A stretch of 64,000 bases of DNA, taken from UBA2421 sp002343075 (lineage in GTDB: Bacteria; Planctomycetota; Phycisphaerae; Tepidisphaerales; Tepidisphaeraceae). Location of the stretch: positions 248,001 through 312,000 of the forward strand of contig CALJLN010000039.1 in NCBI GenBank assembly GCA_937982565.1, read 5' to 3'. The notes beneath the pieces were generated by a model. That model saw nothing but the letters and a program-made list of their open reading frames with translations. It was not told the DNA's origin and did not search any database. The translations under genes and the position numbers were made by a program. This document shows, piece by piece, positions 17,611 through 27,595 of the stretch (position 1 is its first letter; every line of letters starts with the position of its first letter).

Positions 17611-17937
17611 TTACATGACGTTCAACGGTGGAGGTGGGACCGGAGGATCCAAAGATGTGGCTGGCGGAACGGCCGCGCCGACAACAAGCGTTTCCTGCAC
17701 GATCAGTTTGCTGATCGTGTCGCTCAGCCGAGGCACGATACTCGCGCCGGCTGGCACGAGCTTACAGAGAGAGCAATCGCGACATTGCGAAGAATCGTGT
17801 GGTACCTTCTCGTCATTCCCGCAGCAGCGTGCATGCTCATCCCCGACGCTACGCTCGACACAATGTTGTCCGGCGTGCGCAGAAGGCAACGAGACCAAAA
17901 GGTTCGCGACGATTGCCGCAAGGCAGAGGATGCTCAT
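17611..17937 (-). CDS. Small Cys-rich secreted protein resembling DUF2946-type proteins
   Basis: 108 aa from ATG 17937, where a clear signal peptide begins (SILCLAAIVANLLVSLPSAHA); the frame is open 48 codons upstream but that part has no coding character. The mature part carries seven cysteines (QHCVER, RCCGND, QCRDCSLCK) and ends in a Pro-rich tail (PPATSLDPPVPPPP). The layout of Cys clusters, a short hydrophobic patch and a final Pro-rich stretch recalls the small DUF2946 proteins of copper loci, but this is resemblance only. It lies 24-57 bp upstream of the adaptor gene, depending on that gene's start, on the same strand and is probably the first gene of that operon. Confidence 0.6.
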   Translation of the reverse strand: MSILCLAAIVANLLVSLPSAHAGQHCVERSVGDEHARCCGNDEKVPHDSSQCRDCSLCKLVPAGASIVPRLSDTISKLIVQETLVVGAAVPPATSLDPPVPPPPLNVM

Positions 17938-18545
17938 GGCGATTCGCAAGCTATCGAATTGTAGCAATGAGTTTTGACTTAGCCATAGGCAATCTCGCTG
18001 CCGCTTTCGCGTGCGCGTCAATCCTCCCAGCGCAAGTTCTCTGTGACTTCGGCAAGATCCCGTGTGGCGGGACAGAAGCACGACTCGTTCAACCCCAAAG
18101 CCCCAGTTGTCCGGCTCAATCGCCGGTGGGAATTAGAGTATTTACAACCTGAGTCAAAAGAGATACACCCGCGCACTCCGTCGAGGAACTCCGGCCCACA
18201 AGTTGTGACGCGCCGTCGTTCATGCAACGAAGACTTGTGTAGTTCTGTTTCGGAATCGAGGTGTGAATACTTTCTACGAATTTGGTGTCACCCGGCGCGG
18301 AAGGCGGATAAACTCGATGCTCAGCACGCCGAACCCGTTTGGGAGAGTGCACGCAGGATTGTCTGAGAGCCGTAGTGACATGAGCCAATGCCGATGCCCC
18401 GGGGTCCTGCACTACAATTCGGGATGAATCTGCACAACATCGGGCGAAATGTCGCCCCGACCAGTTAAAGTGCGTTTCCCCGCAAGCCCCTATTCTGCAT
18501 GAACTTATGACCCGGCGGCGAGACTTTTGGTTGTGCGTCGGCTAT
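17938..18545. other. Intergenic region with no recognised gene
   Basis: About 600 bp between the Cys-rich secreted protein gene and the tRNA remnant. Several frames are open by chance but none has a convincing start, SD or family. A short hairpin GGGCGA-AATG-TCGCCC lies at about 18442-18457; its 3' arm continues as TCGCCCCGACC, the same string as the 3' end of the tRNA remnant at 18579. The promoter of the gene run ending at 12396 is expected here. I see nothing else. Confidence 0.5.
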
Positions 18546-18587
18546 TTTGGGACCAGGAAGTCGCAGGTTCAAATCCTGTCGCCCCGA
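18546..18587 (+). pseudogene. 3' half of tRNA-Pro(UGG), remnant
   Basis: From the anticodon loop onward this reads as a proline tRNA: loop TTTGGGA (18546-18552, anticodon TGG at 18548-18550), 3' anticodon strand CCAGG, variable AAGTC, T-arm GCAGG/TTCAAAT/CCTGT (18563-18579, fully paired), acceptor strand CGCCCCG (18580-18586) and discriminator A (18587); CCA is not encoded. The bases to the left (18511-18545) show only traces of a tRNA: the 5' anticodon strand does not pair with CCAGG and the 5' acceptor strand does not pair with CGCCCCG. It is therefore a remnant, best explained as an attachment-site copy left by site-specific integration. Confidence 0.75.
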
Positions 18588-18600
18588 CTTTGTTCAGAGT

Positions 18601-18632
18601 AAAGCCCTTCGATGAGCACATCGAAGGGCTTT
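18601..18632 (+). terminator. Perfect rho-independent terminator hairpin after the tRNA remnant
   Basis: A 14-bp perfect stem (AAAGCCCTTCGATG, loop AGCA, CATCGAAGGGCTTT) followed by TTCTCGTTTT begins 13 bases after the tRNA 3' end. This is the usual terminator position for a tRNA gene, suggesting that the 3' half and the terminator are the original chromosomal side of the locus. Confidence 0.85.
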
Positions 18633-18909
18633 CTCGTTTTGGCATCAGGACTTGTGAAAGTTCAAACGCTCGCAAGGCATCCGAGAAGAACGAGCGATTG
18701 GGAGGCGACTGTTGGCAAGATTTGAACTCCTGCCAGCTCGGCGAGACATGCAGGCCGGGCACAACAGCTCCTGCGCGAAGGAGCACGCATGCCGAGAATG
18801 ATCAGGCCACGCACGCGTCTATCCAATAGGTCAGGTTTAGAAATGCATAACGTGCGTTGTTCCGCTCATGCGGTCGAGATCGATGGTGACGGGCGCGCGG
18901 GTGCGCCGA
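18633..18909. other. Short gap with no recognised feature
   Basis: About 280 bp between the hairpin and the end of the kinase gene. Chance frames only. A short CTCCTGC-type repeat is present but I can attach no function to it. Confidence 0.4.
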
Positions 18910-21705
<2,796 letters not shown>

Positions 21706-22090
21706 GAGGAGGAAATGTGCGGCTTCAAACGCTCGCGGCACCCCAATTAGCCCCACGGGATCTGCGAGGGACCTGCGAGCATCGAGTCTACCGGATTCGC
21801 GAGCTTAACACCCTCCAAGAAAAGTTCAACTGGTGTCCAGTCGCCCCGATTTAACTGATTGTTAAGCAGAAATATAAGTCCTCCTTGGGGTTCGTGGCAT
21901 CGGCTTCCGAGGCCCGTACTGGCGAGCGGCATCTTCACTACCCGCGATTAACATCGATTGGCCGAGGAGTGCGCTCAGCATTCAGAAAGCAGTGAGAGAC
22001 ATGTTCCGCGAGTCTCGCGGGCGGGGAACGGCCGTTGCCGAAGAACCCGCGTCGTCGCCTTTCCGCGACGACGCGGGGACAGCTGCCGAA
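21706..22090. other. Intergenic region upstream of kinase, downstream of PEP-CTERM gene
   Basis: About 385 bp. It must hold the kinase promoter on the minus strand, which I cannot place. TTAAC-TGATT-GTTAA (21851-21865) is a short perfect hairpin. CAGTCGCCCCGA at about 21838 repeats the acceptor-end string of the tRNA remnant but lacks a foldable T-arm. GCGTCGTCGC/GCGACGACGC (about 22049-22074) is a hairpin just beyond the PEP-CTERM stop, a possible terminator for that gene although no T-run follows. Confidence 0.35.
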
Positions 22091-22927
22091 TCATATGCGA
22101 CGACGACGCACAAGCATCACACCCACACCCGCCAGCATTGAGAGCGTTGCGGGTTCGGGGATGACTTGCACGCGGAATCGGATGTTGCCGGAATCGCCGA
22201 ACGCACCATCCTCATCAAAGAAGCGGAAGACGGCCTCATAAGTGCCGTTGGCGGCAGTAGAGTCGGTCCACAGCACAGGCGTGAAGTTAAGGAAATTTCC
22301 CGGCGAGGTGAGGTGCAGTTCATCACCTACGCCGCCGATGTTCAGCGACGTGGCGTCGCCTACATTCAATCCCGGCGTGAGGTTGACGATCTCCGCATGC
22401 AAGTGTGCCCCGGCGGCGGCGGGCGTCCATCTTCCGCCGCTGGAGTTGAAGAGGAAATGCTCGCCGGTTCCCGGCGCAAAGCCGTTGAGCGAGTCGGTGT
22501 TCGCCATCGTCATTCGCGACCAGTCATAGTGAACGTCGTTCGGGTCGGCGATCGGCGTGGTGACGAGCTTGCCAGCATAGAGGCCCGAGCCGCCACTCAG
22601 GGGGATCGGGGCGATGGTCCCTTCAGGGACGAAGTCCGACGATGAACGTATCACTGCCGGGGCCGATACAGGCCCGGTGTAGACACGAGCGCCTTTCGAG
22701 TGGTAGTGGTTGGATGAAGGTGCATCGCTGAAGTGGTGTGCATAGAGGAGCGTCAGGTGGTTGTGGTTAGGGTTAGCCAGGCCGGCGTAGGTGCCCGTCG
22801 TGAGCGTCCCCAGACCATCCACCCCAATGTAGTAAGAGTGAAGAGCCGCATCGGCACGCGCCGCCCCCAGCGCGGTGGCTGCAACTGCGGCGGCGAGAAC
22901 TTGACGACTCATAGATGTGAACGACAT
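22091..22927 (-). CDS. All3515-type (Zur-linked) PEP-CTERM protein
   Basis: 278 aa with a signal peptide (residues 1-28, ending ARADA), a single extracellular domain, and a PEP-CTERM tail (VIPEPATLSMLAGVGVMLVRRRR). The domain has the marks of the All3515 family: YYIGVDGLGTLTTGTYAGLANPN at the start, a His-rich part (NHNHLTLLYAHHF and SNHYHSKGA), LFNSSGGRW, and GDSGNIRFRVQV near the end. All3515 of cyanobacteria belongs to the zinc (Zur) regulon, and the His-rich patches fit metal binding. The protein would be exported, processed by an exosortase and held at the cell surface. Two near-palindromic boxes lie 330-390 bp upstream. Confidence 0.85.
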   Translation of the reverse strand: MSFTSMSRQVLAAAVAATALGAARADAALHSYYIGVDGLGTLTTGTYAGLANPNHNHLTLLYAHHFSDAPSSNHYHSKGARVYTGPVSAPAVIRSSSDFVPEGTIAPIPLSGGSGLYAGKLVTTPIADPNDVHYDWSRMTMANTDSLNGFAPGTGEHFLFNSSGGRWTPAAAGAHLHAEIVNLTPGLNVGDATSLNIGGVGDELHLTSPGNFLNFTPVLWTDSTAANGTYEAVFRFFDEDGAFGDSGNIRFRVQVIPEPATLSMLAGVGVMLVRRRRI

Positions 22928-23710
22928 TCGATATCCTTTCCCGCGTTCATGCGGGTATTGCGTGTTACCGTGGCTCGGTCAACCGCTGACCAAACCGAAT
23001 ACAGACTGCGGCGGCCCAAGCGCGGGGTTCCGCCAAGTTAGAATTCTCACTTCAGCCATGCGCGAGCTGTTGGCTGGACTTTCAGCCTTAACCGATGTTG
23101 AAGAGGCTAAATGCTATAGATCGCGCTCGAATACGCCGTCGAATCGACGCGGCAATGGGCAGCGCGGTGAGGCAGATCCGACACATGCTGGCACTCCTTT
23201 CGAATTTTGAGTCCTCCGGTCGCGATTCGATGTGTTTGGCGACCGGTCTTAGCAAATGCAACTTGACTGCATGTACAGTAACCGCACAGAGTCACAAATG
23301 CAAGTTAATTGCAAATACAATCTACTTTCACAAATTGAAGGCCTGCCTTGTGCACCGCCCGCCGACGTCGGCCTGCGTTTGAACCGGATCGTGCCGTAAG
23401 CAAGTGGCTGGTGAACGGGAGCGAGGGGAGTTTCTGGAAGAACGTCGAAACTTGTTTTCTGCCAATCGTCCGAGTTGTGCCCTAAAACAAGTTGGAACGC
23501 CTCGCAGGTGGAGGGATATCCAATATCAGCAGGAAAGTGGCGGTGCGGGGAGTATGGGGGCGTTGCAGAGAGTGCGGGGCGAACACTCCGCCGCGCGATT
23601 GGCGAGTGATCGGTGCGGCCGGGCTTGTCGCGGGCGCGATGAGGGCATCGCGCTGGGCTTAACGCTGGGCGTGTTGTGTGTCGGCGATTGTCAGAGCTTG
23701 CGGGGCAGGT
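22928..23710. other. Long intergenic region with putative operators
   Basis: About 780 bp between the PEP-CTERM gene and ccoS. It contains the two repeated dyads at 23254-23316 and an AT-richer stretch around 23240-23340 that looks like a promoter region. Several frames are open on both strands but all have poor starts and unlikely composition. If the dyads control the PEP-CTERM gene, its mRNA would have a leader of about 300 bases in which I see no known riboswitch. Confidence 0.5.
23254..23316. promoter_or_regulatory. Pair of near-palindromic boxes, candidate Zur/Fur-family operator
   Basis: Two copies of a 21-bp box: AAATGCAACTTGACTGCA (from 23254) and AAATGCAAGTTAATTGCA (from 23296), 42 bp apart start to start (four helical turns, same face). 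The second contains a perfect inverted repeat TGCAA-GTTAA-TTGCA; the first has one mismatch in the dyad. They lie upstream of a gene of a Zur-regulated family. Size and symmetry suit a Fur-family dimer. No Zur site has been shown here; the link is inferred. Confidence 0.5.
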
Positions 23711-23872
23711 TCACTTCTTGCCCGAATCCTGGGATTCCTGCTCGTGAATGACCCGATACGCGGGGGTGTCGACGTCATCGTACTGTCCCTGCTTGACGCA
23801 CCACAGAAATGCCCCGACCGCTGCTGCGGCCATGAGAATTGCGATGGGGAGGACGATAAAAATCACGCTCAT
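23711..23872 (-). CDS. ccoS: cbb3 oxidase assembly protein CcoS
   Basis: 53 aa: MSVIFIVLPIAILMAAAA, then FLWCVKQGQYDDVDTPAYR. This is the standard CcoS layout: one N-terminal helix, then GQYDD.ETPA-like sequence. ATG at 23872 overlaps the ccoI stop by four bases (ATGA). CcoS acts with CcoI in heme b and copper insertion into CcoN. Last gene of the oxidase cluster. Confidence 0.93.
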   Translation of the reverse strand: MSVIFIVLPIAILMAAAAVGAFLWCVKQGQYDDVDTPAYRVIHEQESQDSGKK

Positions 23873-26328
23873 GATCGCACCGCCGGGCTTGTGTCGCGCG
23901 ACATGACCAACACTGCGACCGCCAGCACAGTGGCACTGCTCATCGGCATGATGATCGCCGCGGCGAGAGGGGTCATCAACCCGGCGACGGCGAGTGAACC
24001 TGCGATGATGTTATAAACCAATGAAATTCCGAGGTTGAGGCGCACAACGCGCATCGCGCGCCGGGCGGTTTGCACGAGTTCGATGATTCCGCTTAGCCCC
24101 GGTCGAGCCAGGTAGACGTCCGCTGCCGCGAGTGAGACTTCGGCGCCGCCCTGGACGGCGATTCCCACGCCAGCGGCAGCGAGCGCTGCAGCATCGTTCA
24201 CCCCGTCGCCTACCATGATGGTTTGCTTCATGCCCTGCCCGACGGCGGCGAGCTTGTCCTCGGGCGACATGGCGCCGGTCGCATGCTTCGGATCGATCCC
24301 GGTCGCCTCGGCAACTTTGGTGACCGCAGCTTGCACGTCGCCGGAATAGATAGACGGTGAAAAGCCCATGGCGCGAAGCTGAGCGATTGCATCCGCGGCA
24401 TCGGGCCGCACCGCATCGCCAAACGCCAACCCCGCCAGCGCGCGTCCATCGACACCCACGAGCACCACCGTGGACCCGGCCCGCTCGTGTTGAGCCTGGA
24501 AATGACGAAGATCAGCCGAGATTTCCGCGGCATCTCCCACGACAAACCCCGGCGAACCGATCCGCAACCGGCGACCTCCGCAATCGACGGCCACACCGCC
24601 GTCGCCGCGCTCGGTGCGATTGGTCATGGCTTGCCGCCACGTCGCAGGTGGCTCGATCGCCTGATAAGCGCGATGAATCGCCCTGCCGATCGGGTGGGTC
24701 GACTGCGCTTCCACCGCCGCCGCCACCCCGCGGAGGGCTTCCGGGCCGGTCCACGCGATGATTTGCGGCGCGCCCGTGGTAAGCGTGCCGGTTTTGTCGA
24801 GTATCAATTGCCCGCCAGCGGCGAGCCTTTCGATCGTGGAGGCCGACTTGACCAGGATGTTGCGCCGGGCGAGCCGTCCGATGGCAACGGCCATCGTCAT
24901 CGGCGCTGCCAAACCGAGCACGCAAGGACAGGTCACGATAATGAGTGCCACCGCGTGATCGACGGCGATCGATAAGCCATTGCCAGCCCACAGGAAAAAT
25001 GTCAGCACCGCGGTGAGGGACACGAGCAAGACAAACCAGGAGCCTACGCGATCAGTAAATCGCACGATCGGCGGCTTTTCCGTGAGACCACGCTCGAGAA
25101 GCTGCATCAGGGACCCCATCCGGCTGTCGGCACCGCAGCGTGTGGCTTCGATGCGGACCGTACCGGGGCCGTTCTGAGTGCCTCCAAAGACGCGGTCGCC
25201 CCCGCCGATGGGAACCAAGCCCGATTCGCCGGTCAGCAGCGCGAGATTGGCACTGGAGCCACCGCTGACCACCACCCCATCGGCTGGAAACAGTTCCCCG
25301 GCATACACTTCGGCGATCATTCCCGGTTGCAACGCCTCGACCGGCACTTCGGAGACTTCGTCATCGCCCGAAACCACCCTGCACGATGCTGGCATCATTG
25401 AAAACAACAAGTGCACAGCCGACTCGCAGCGGCGTTGCTGCTGAAACTGGATGAACCGGCCTACCAGAAGCAAAAAAATCAATGCCGCGAGCGAGTCGAA
25501 GTATATCTCTCCGCGATTGAGCACCACGTTCACGCAGCCGGCGATTCCCCCCGCGAGCAGCGCCATGCAGATTGGCACATCAAGATTCATGCTCCGCGAC
25601 CTGATCGCTGCCATCGCCGCGCGGAAAAACACGCGTCCCGGCCACGCGAGCGCGGTCACACCGAGTAGGAGGCTACAGATTCTAAATGCCTGCTGATACT
25701 GCAGTTCCATGCCGCCGAACCATCCGGCGTACATTGCCGCGCCGAGGAGCATCAGGTTGCCCGCCAGCGCACCGGCGACGCCGAGGTCGATCAGTCGCCG
25801 ACGGAACTCGGCTCGGTACCGACCCTGCTCCGATTTGCCGCGTGCCGGGCTGGATCGGTAACCAAGCTGGTCAAGCGTCCGCGCGATTTTTGACAACGAA
25901 ACAGCCCGGCTGTCCCAGGAAATGCGAACGATCGACTGCCTCAGTCCCAATCGCGCTTCGATCACACCATCGATAATCTCCGGCAACTTTTCGATCAGCC
26001 AGACGCACGCCCCGCAACTCACACCTTCGAGCGCCAGATCAACCGTCCGATGATTGCCGTTGGTCTCGACGTAGAGTTCGACAAAGGTCTCAGTGTCAAA
26101 CGCTTCAAACTTCGACTTCCTTCCAGCAGCGGGCGCGAAACTCTGGCCAGCGGACTCTCGCAGGCGGTAATAGTTGCCCAGGCCACACGCCTGCACCGAC
26201 TCGTAGACAGCCCGGCACCCGGCACAGCAGAACTGATGCTCGCTTGACAAATCTAGCAGTCCGGTCGGCACCGGCAGTCGACAGTGCGCACAGAGAGATC
26301 CGACGTCGTGGTCCAGGACAGCTGTCAT
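23869..26328 (-). CDS. ccoI: Cu+-ATPase for cbb3 oxidase maturation, CcoI/FixI
   Basis: 819 aa. N-terminal Cys-rich domain (CAHC near 13, CCAGC near 34), an HMA domain with GVSCGACVWLIE (Cys pair near 103-106), eight membrane helices, CPCVLGLAAP in helix 6, DKTGTLT, the HP motif (STHPIGRAI) and GDGVNDAAAL. The extra N-terminal Cys domain and the slow-type context mark the FixI/CcoI group, which supplies copper for the CuB centre rather than detoxifying the cell. Start ATG 26328 overlaps the upstream stop by four bases (ATGA). Confidence 0.95.
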   Translation of the reverse strand: MTAVLDHDVGSLCAHCRLPVPTGLLDLSSEHQFCCAGCRAVYESVQACGLGNYYRLRESAGQSFAPAAGRKSKFEAFDTETFVELYVETNGNHRTVDLALEGVSCGACVWLIEKLPEIIDGVIEARLGLRQSIVRISWDSRAVSLSKIARTLDQLGYRSSPARGKSEQGRYRAEFRRRLIDLGVAGALAGNLMLLGAAMYAGWFGGMELQYQQAFRICSLLLGVTALAWPGRVFFRAAMAAIRSRSMNLDVPICMALLAGGIAGCVNVVLNRGEIYFDSLAALIFLLLVGRFIQFQQQRRCESAVHLLFSMMPASCRVVSGDDEVSEVPVEALQPGMIAEVYAGELFPADGVVVSGGSSANLALLTGESGLVPIGGGDRVFGGTQNGPGTVRIEATRCGADSRMGSLMQLLERGLTEKPPIVRFTDRVGSWFVLLVSLTAVLTFFLWAGNGLSIAVDHAVALIIVTCPCVLGLAAPMTMAVAIGRLARRNILVKSASTIERLAAGGQLILDKTGTLTTGAPQIIAWTGPEALRGVAAAVEAQSTHPIGRAIHRAYQAIEPPATWRQAMTNRTERGDGGVAVDCGGRRLRIGSPGFVVGDAAEISADLRHFQAQHERAGSTVVLVGVDGRALAGLAFGDAVRPDAADAIAQLRAMGFSPSIYSGDVQAAVTKVAEATGIDPKHATGAMSPEDKLAAVGQGMKQTIMVGDGVNDAAALAAAGVGIAVQGGAEVSLAAADVYLARPGLSGIIELVQTARRAMRVVRLNLGISLVYNIIAGSLAVAGLMTPLAAAIIMPMSSATVLAVAVLVMSRDTSPAVRS

Positions 26329-27077
26329 TGGTTCGACTCACAGCAAGCAGGTGTCACCGAAAGAGTAGTGCTGCCTTCGACGTGCGAAGCCTCCGCAGAC
26401 TTAAACAGTGCCGCCGGCGCAAGGTGAGCACGGGTTAACACCGTGTATAATCCCACGAGCACCAAGGCGGCACAGCTAATCGCCGGAAGACGCGCGGAAG
26501 CGAAGCCAAAAGCACCCCGAACGCCCAGACCCAGTGCCGCCATGATCGGCACTGTCCCCAGCCAAAAGGCGAGCATCACCGACGCGCCAGCTAACGGCGA
26601 AGCTGTCCCGGCAGCCACCGCCACAAAGGCGTACAGCCAGCCACAGGGCAGCAGCGTCGTCGAAAGCCCAACGATCAACGCACGGGTGCTCGGCCGGCGC
26701 TTGATTGCAAGGTCTAACAGCCGATGGGCAAGGCGTGCGACTGCCTTCGGTGGCTGAAACAAGTTCAAGCGAATGCCGCGCGTCCTGAGCCATGTGACAA
26801 CGCCGAACAGGATCGTGGTTGCCGCGGCAAACAACACGGCAATTGGCTGTAAACCGGCCATCGCACCCGCCAAATCGACCAACTGGCCGAGCATGCCGGC
26901 GATCACGCCGAGGGTCACATACACAATGAACCGCCCGCCGTGATACGCCAACTGCGTGCGAGTGGGCGACACATCCTGCCCGCCGACCGCAATCGCCAGG
27001 AAACCGCCGCACATGCCTGCACAATGCAAACTGCCCAGGAGCGACGTCATCAGCACTGTGACGAAAAGCGCTGTCAT
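26325..27077 (-). CDS. TauE/SafE-type membrane protein of the cbb3 cluster
   Basis: 250 aa, about six membrane helices. Motifs GSLHCAGMCGGF near residue 16 and LSTTLLPCGWLYAFVAVAAG near 140 are those of the sulfite exporter TauE/SafE family members found in cbb3 clusters between ccoH and ccoI. The paired Cys in HCAGMCGG and the PCG motif recall DsbD/CcdA-like membrane parts, so a role in copper or thiol handling is more likely than sulfite export. The C-terminus carries ACCESNQ, a possible metal site. ATGA overlaps on both sides. Confidence 0.85.
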   Translation of the reverse strand: MTALFVTVLMTSLLGSLHCAGMCGGFLAIAVGGQDVSPTRTQLAYHGGRFIVYVTLGVIAGMLGQLVDLAGAMAGLQPIAVLFAAATTILFGVVTWLRTRGIRLNLFQPPKAVARLAHRLLDLAIKRRPSTRALIVGLSTTLLPCGWLYAFVAVAAGTASPLAGASVMLAFWLGTVPIMAALGLGVRGAFGFASARLPAISCAALVLVGLYTVLTRAHLAPAALFKSAEASHVEGSTTLSVTPACCESNQ

Positions 27078-27595
27078 CTGTTATCCCCCTTCGGTGACAT
27101 GGGCACGTAGCACTTCATCAGCTCGACAAACTCGAGAGATCCGAGCCGCGCGTTCACCTCGATCTGATGAAACCCGCTGTGGTGCACAGGCAATTGAAAT
27201 GGAAATGTCCCTGGCTGCGTGGCGCGCACAACCAGCTTCAAGCGACTCGCGGCGCTGGCTTCATGAAACGCTTCGACATCGAGCGTGTCGACCGGAACCG
27301 GCGCGCCATCGTGGTCCACCAGCCGCAAAGTGAGCGTTTGTCGCCCGAGAGCATCGCGTGCGGTGCCGACGTCAATCTGCACCTTCCAGCCTAACTGCGC
27401 GCTCGCGCTTCGACGGGCTTGATCCTTGTCCCAGTTGAGGGCTTTGTCGTAGTAGTTGGGAATGACGACAAAATTTGGATCGCCCGTCGCGACGATTGCT
27501 GCCCAGGTCATCAGGCTCGCGTGTGCTGCGAGCAGCAAAACAACAATAATCATCCAACGCGCGCCCCGGCGAGTCTTGATGGCATCTCCGATCAT
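27074..27595 (-). CDS. ccoH: FixH/CcoH family protein
   Basis: 173 aa from ATG 27595 (overlap ATGA with the ccoG stop; the frame extends 16 codons further without support). One membrane helix near 15-35 (WMIIVVLLLAAHASLMTWAA), then the family pattern DPNFVVIPNYYDKALNWD and a periplasmic Ig-like domain with FPFQLPVHHSGFHQIEV. CcoH is needed for stable assembly of cbb3 oxidase. Sequence similarity in FixH proteins is low outside the YY.KAL.WD motif, which is clear here. Confidence 0.87.
   Translation of the reverse strand: MIGDAIKTRRGARWMIIVVLLLAAHASLMTWAAIVATGDPNFVVIPNYYDKALNWDKDQARRSASAQLGWKVQIDVGTARDALGRQTLTLRLVDHDGAPVPVDTLDVEAFHEASAASRLKLVVRATQPGTFPFQLPVHHSGFHQIEVNARLGSLEFVELMKCYVPMSPKGDNR

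Noticed and set aside
18442..18463. TGTCGCCCCGAC repeat of the tRNA 3' end
   Set aside because: The copy forms the arm of a local hairpin (GGGCGA/TCGCCC) and has no T-arm before it; too short to call a second attachment site.
18505..18786. Small frames over the tRNA remnant (minus-strand GATGFEPATSW-type and plus-strand VAGSNPVAPT-type peptides)
   Set aside because: These peptide strings are familiar false ORFs read through tRNA genes; the region is explained by the tRNA 3' half and its terminator.
21826..21850. GTTCAA...CAGTCGCCCCGA resembling another tRNA 3' end
   Set aside because: The T-loop would be only three bases, so no tRNA arm can form; likely chance or a very decayed fragment.
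23404..23751. 115-codon plus-strand frame in the gap before ccoS
   Set aside because: Runs into the antisense of ccoS, has no SD and an Arg-rich composition typical of shadow frames.
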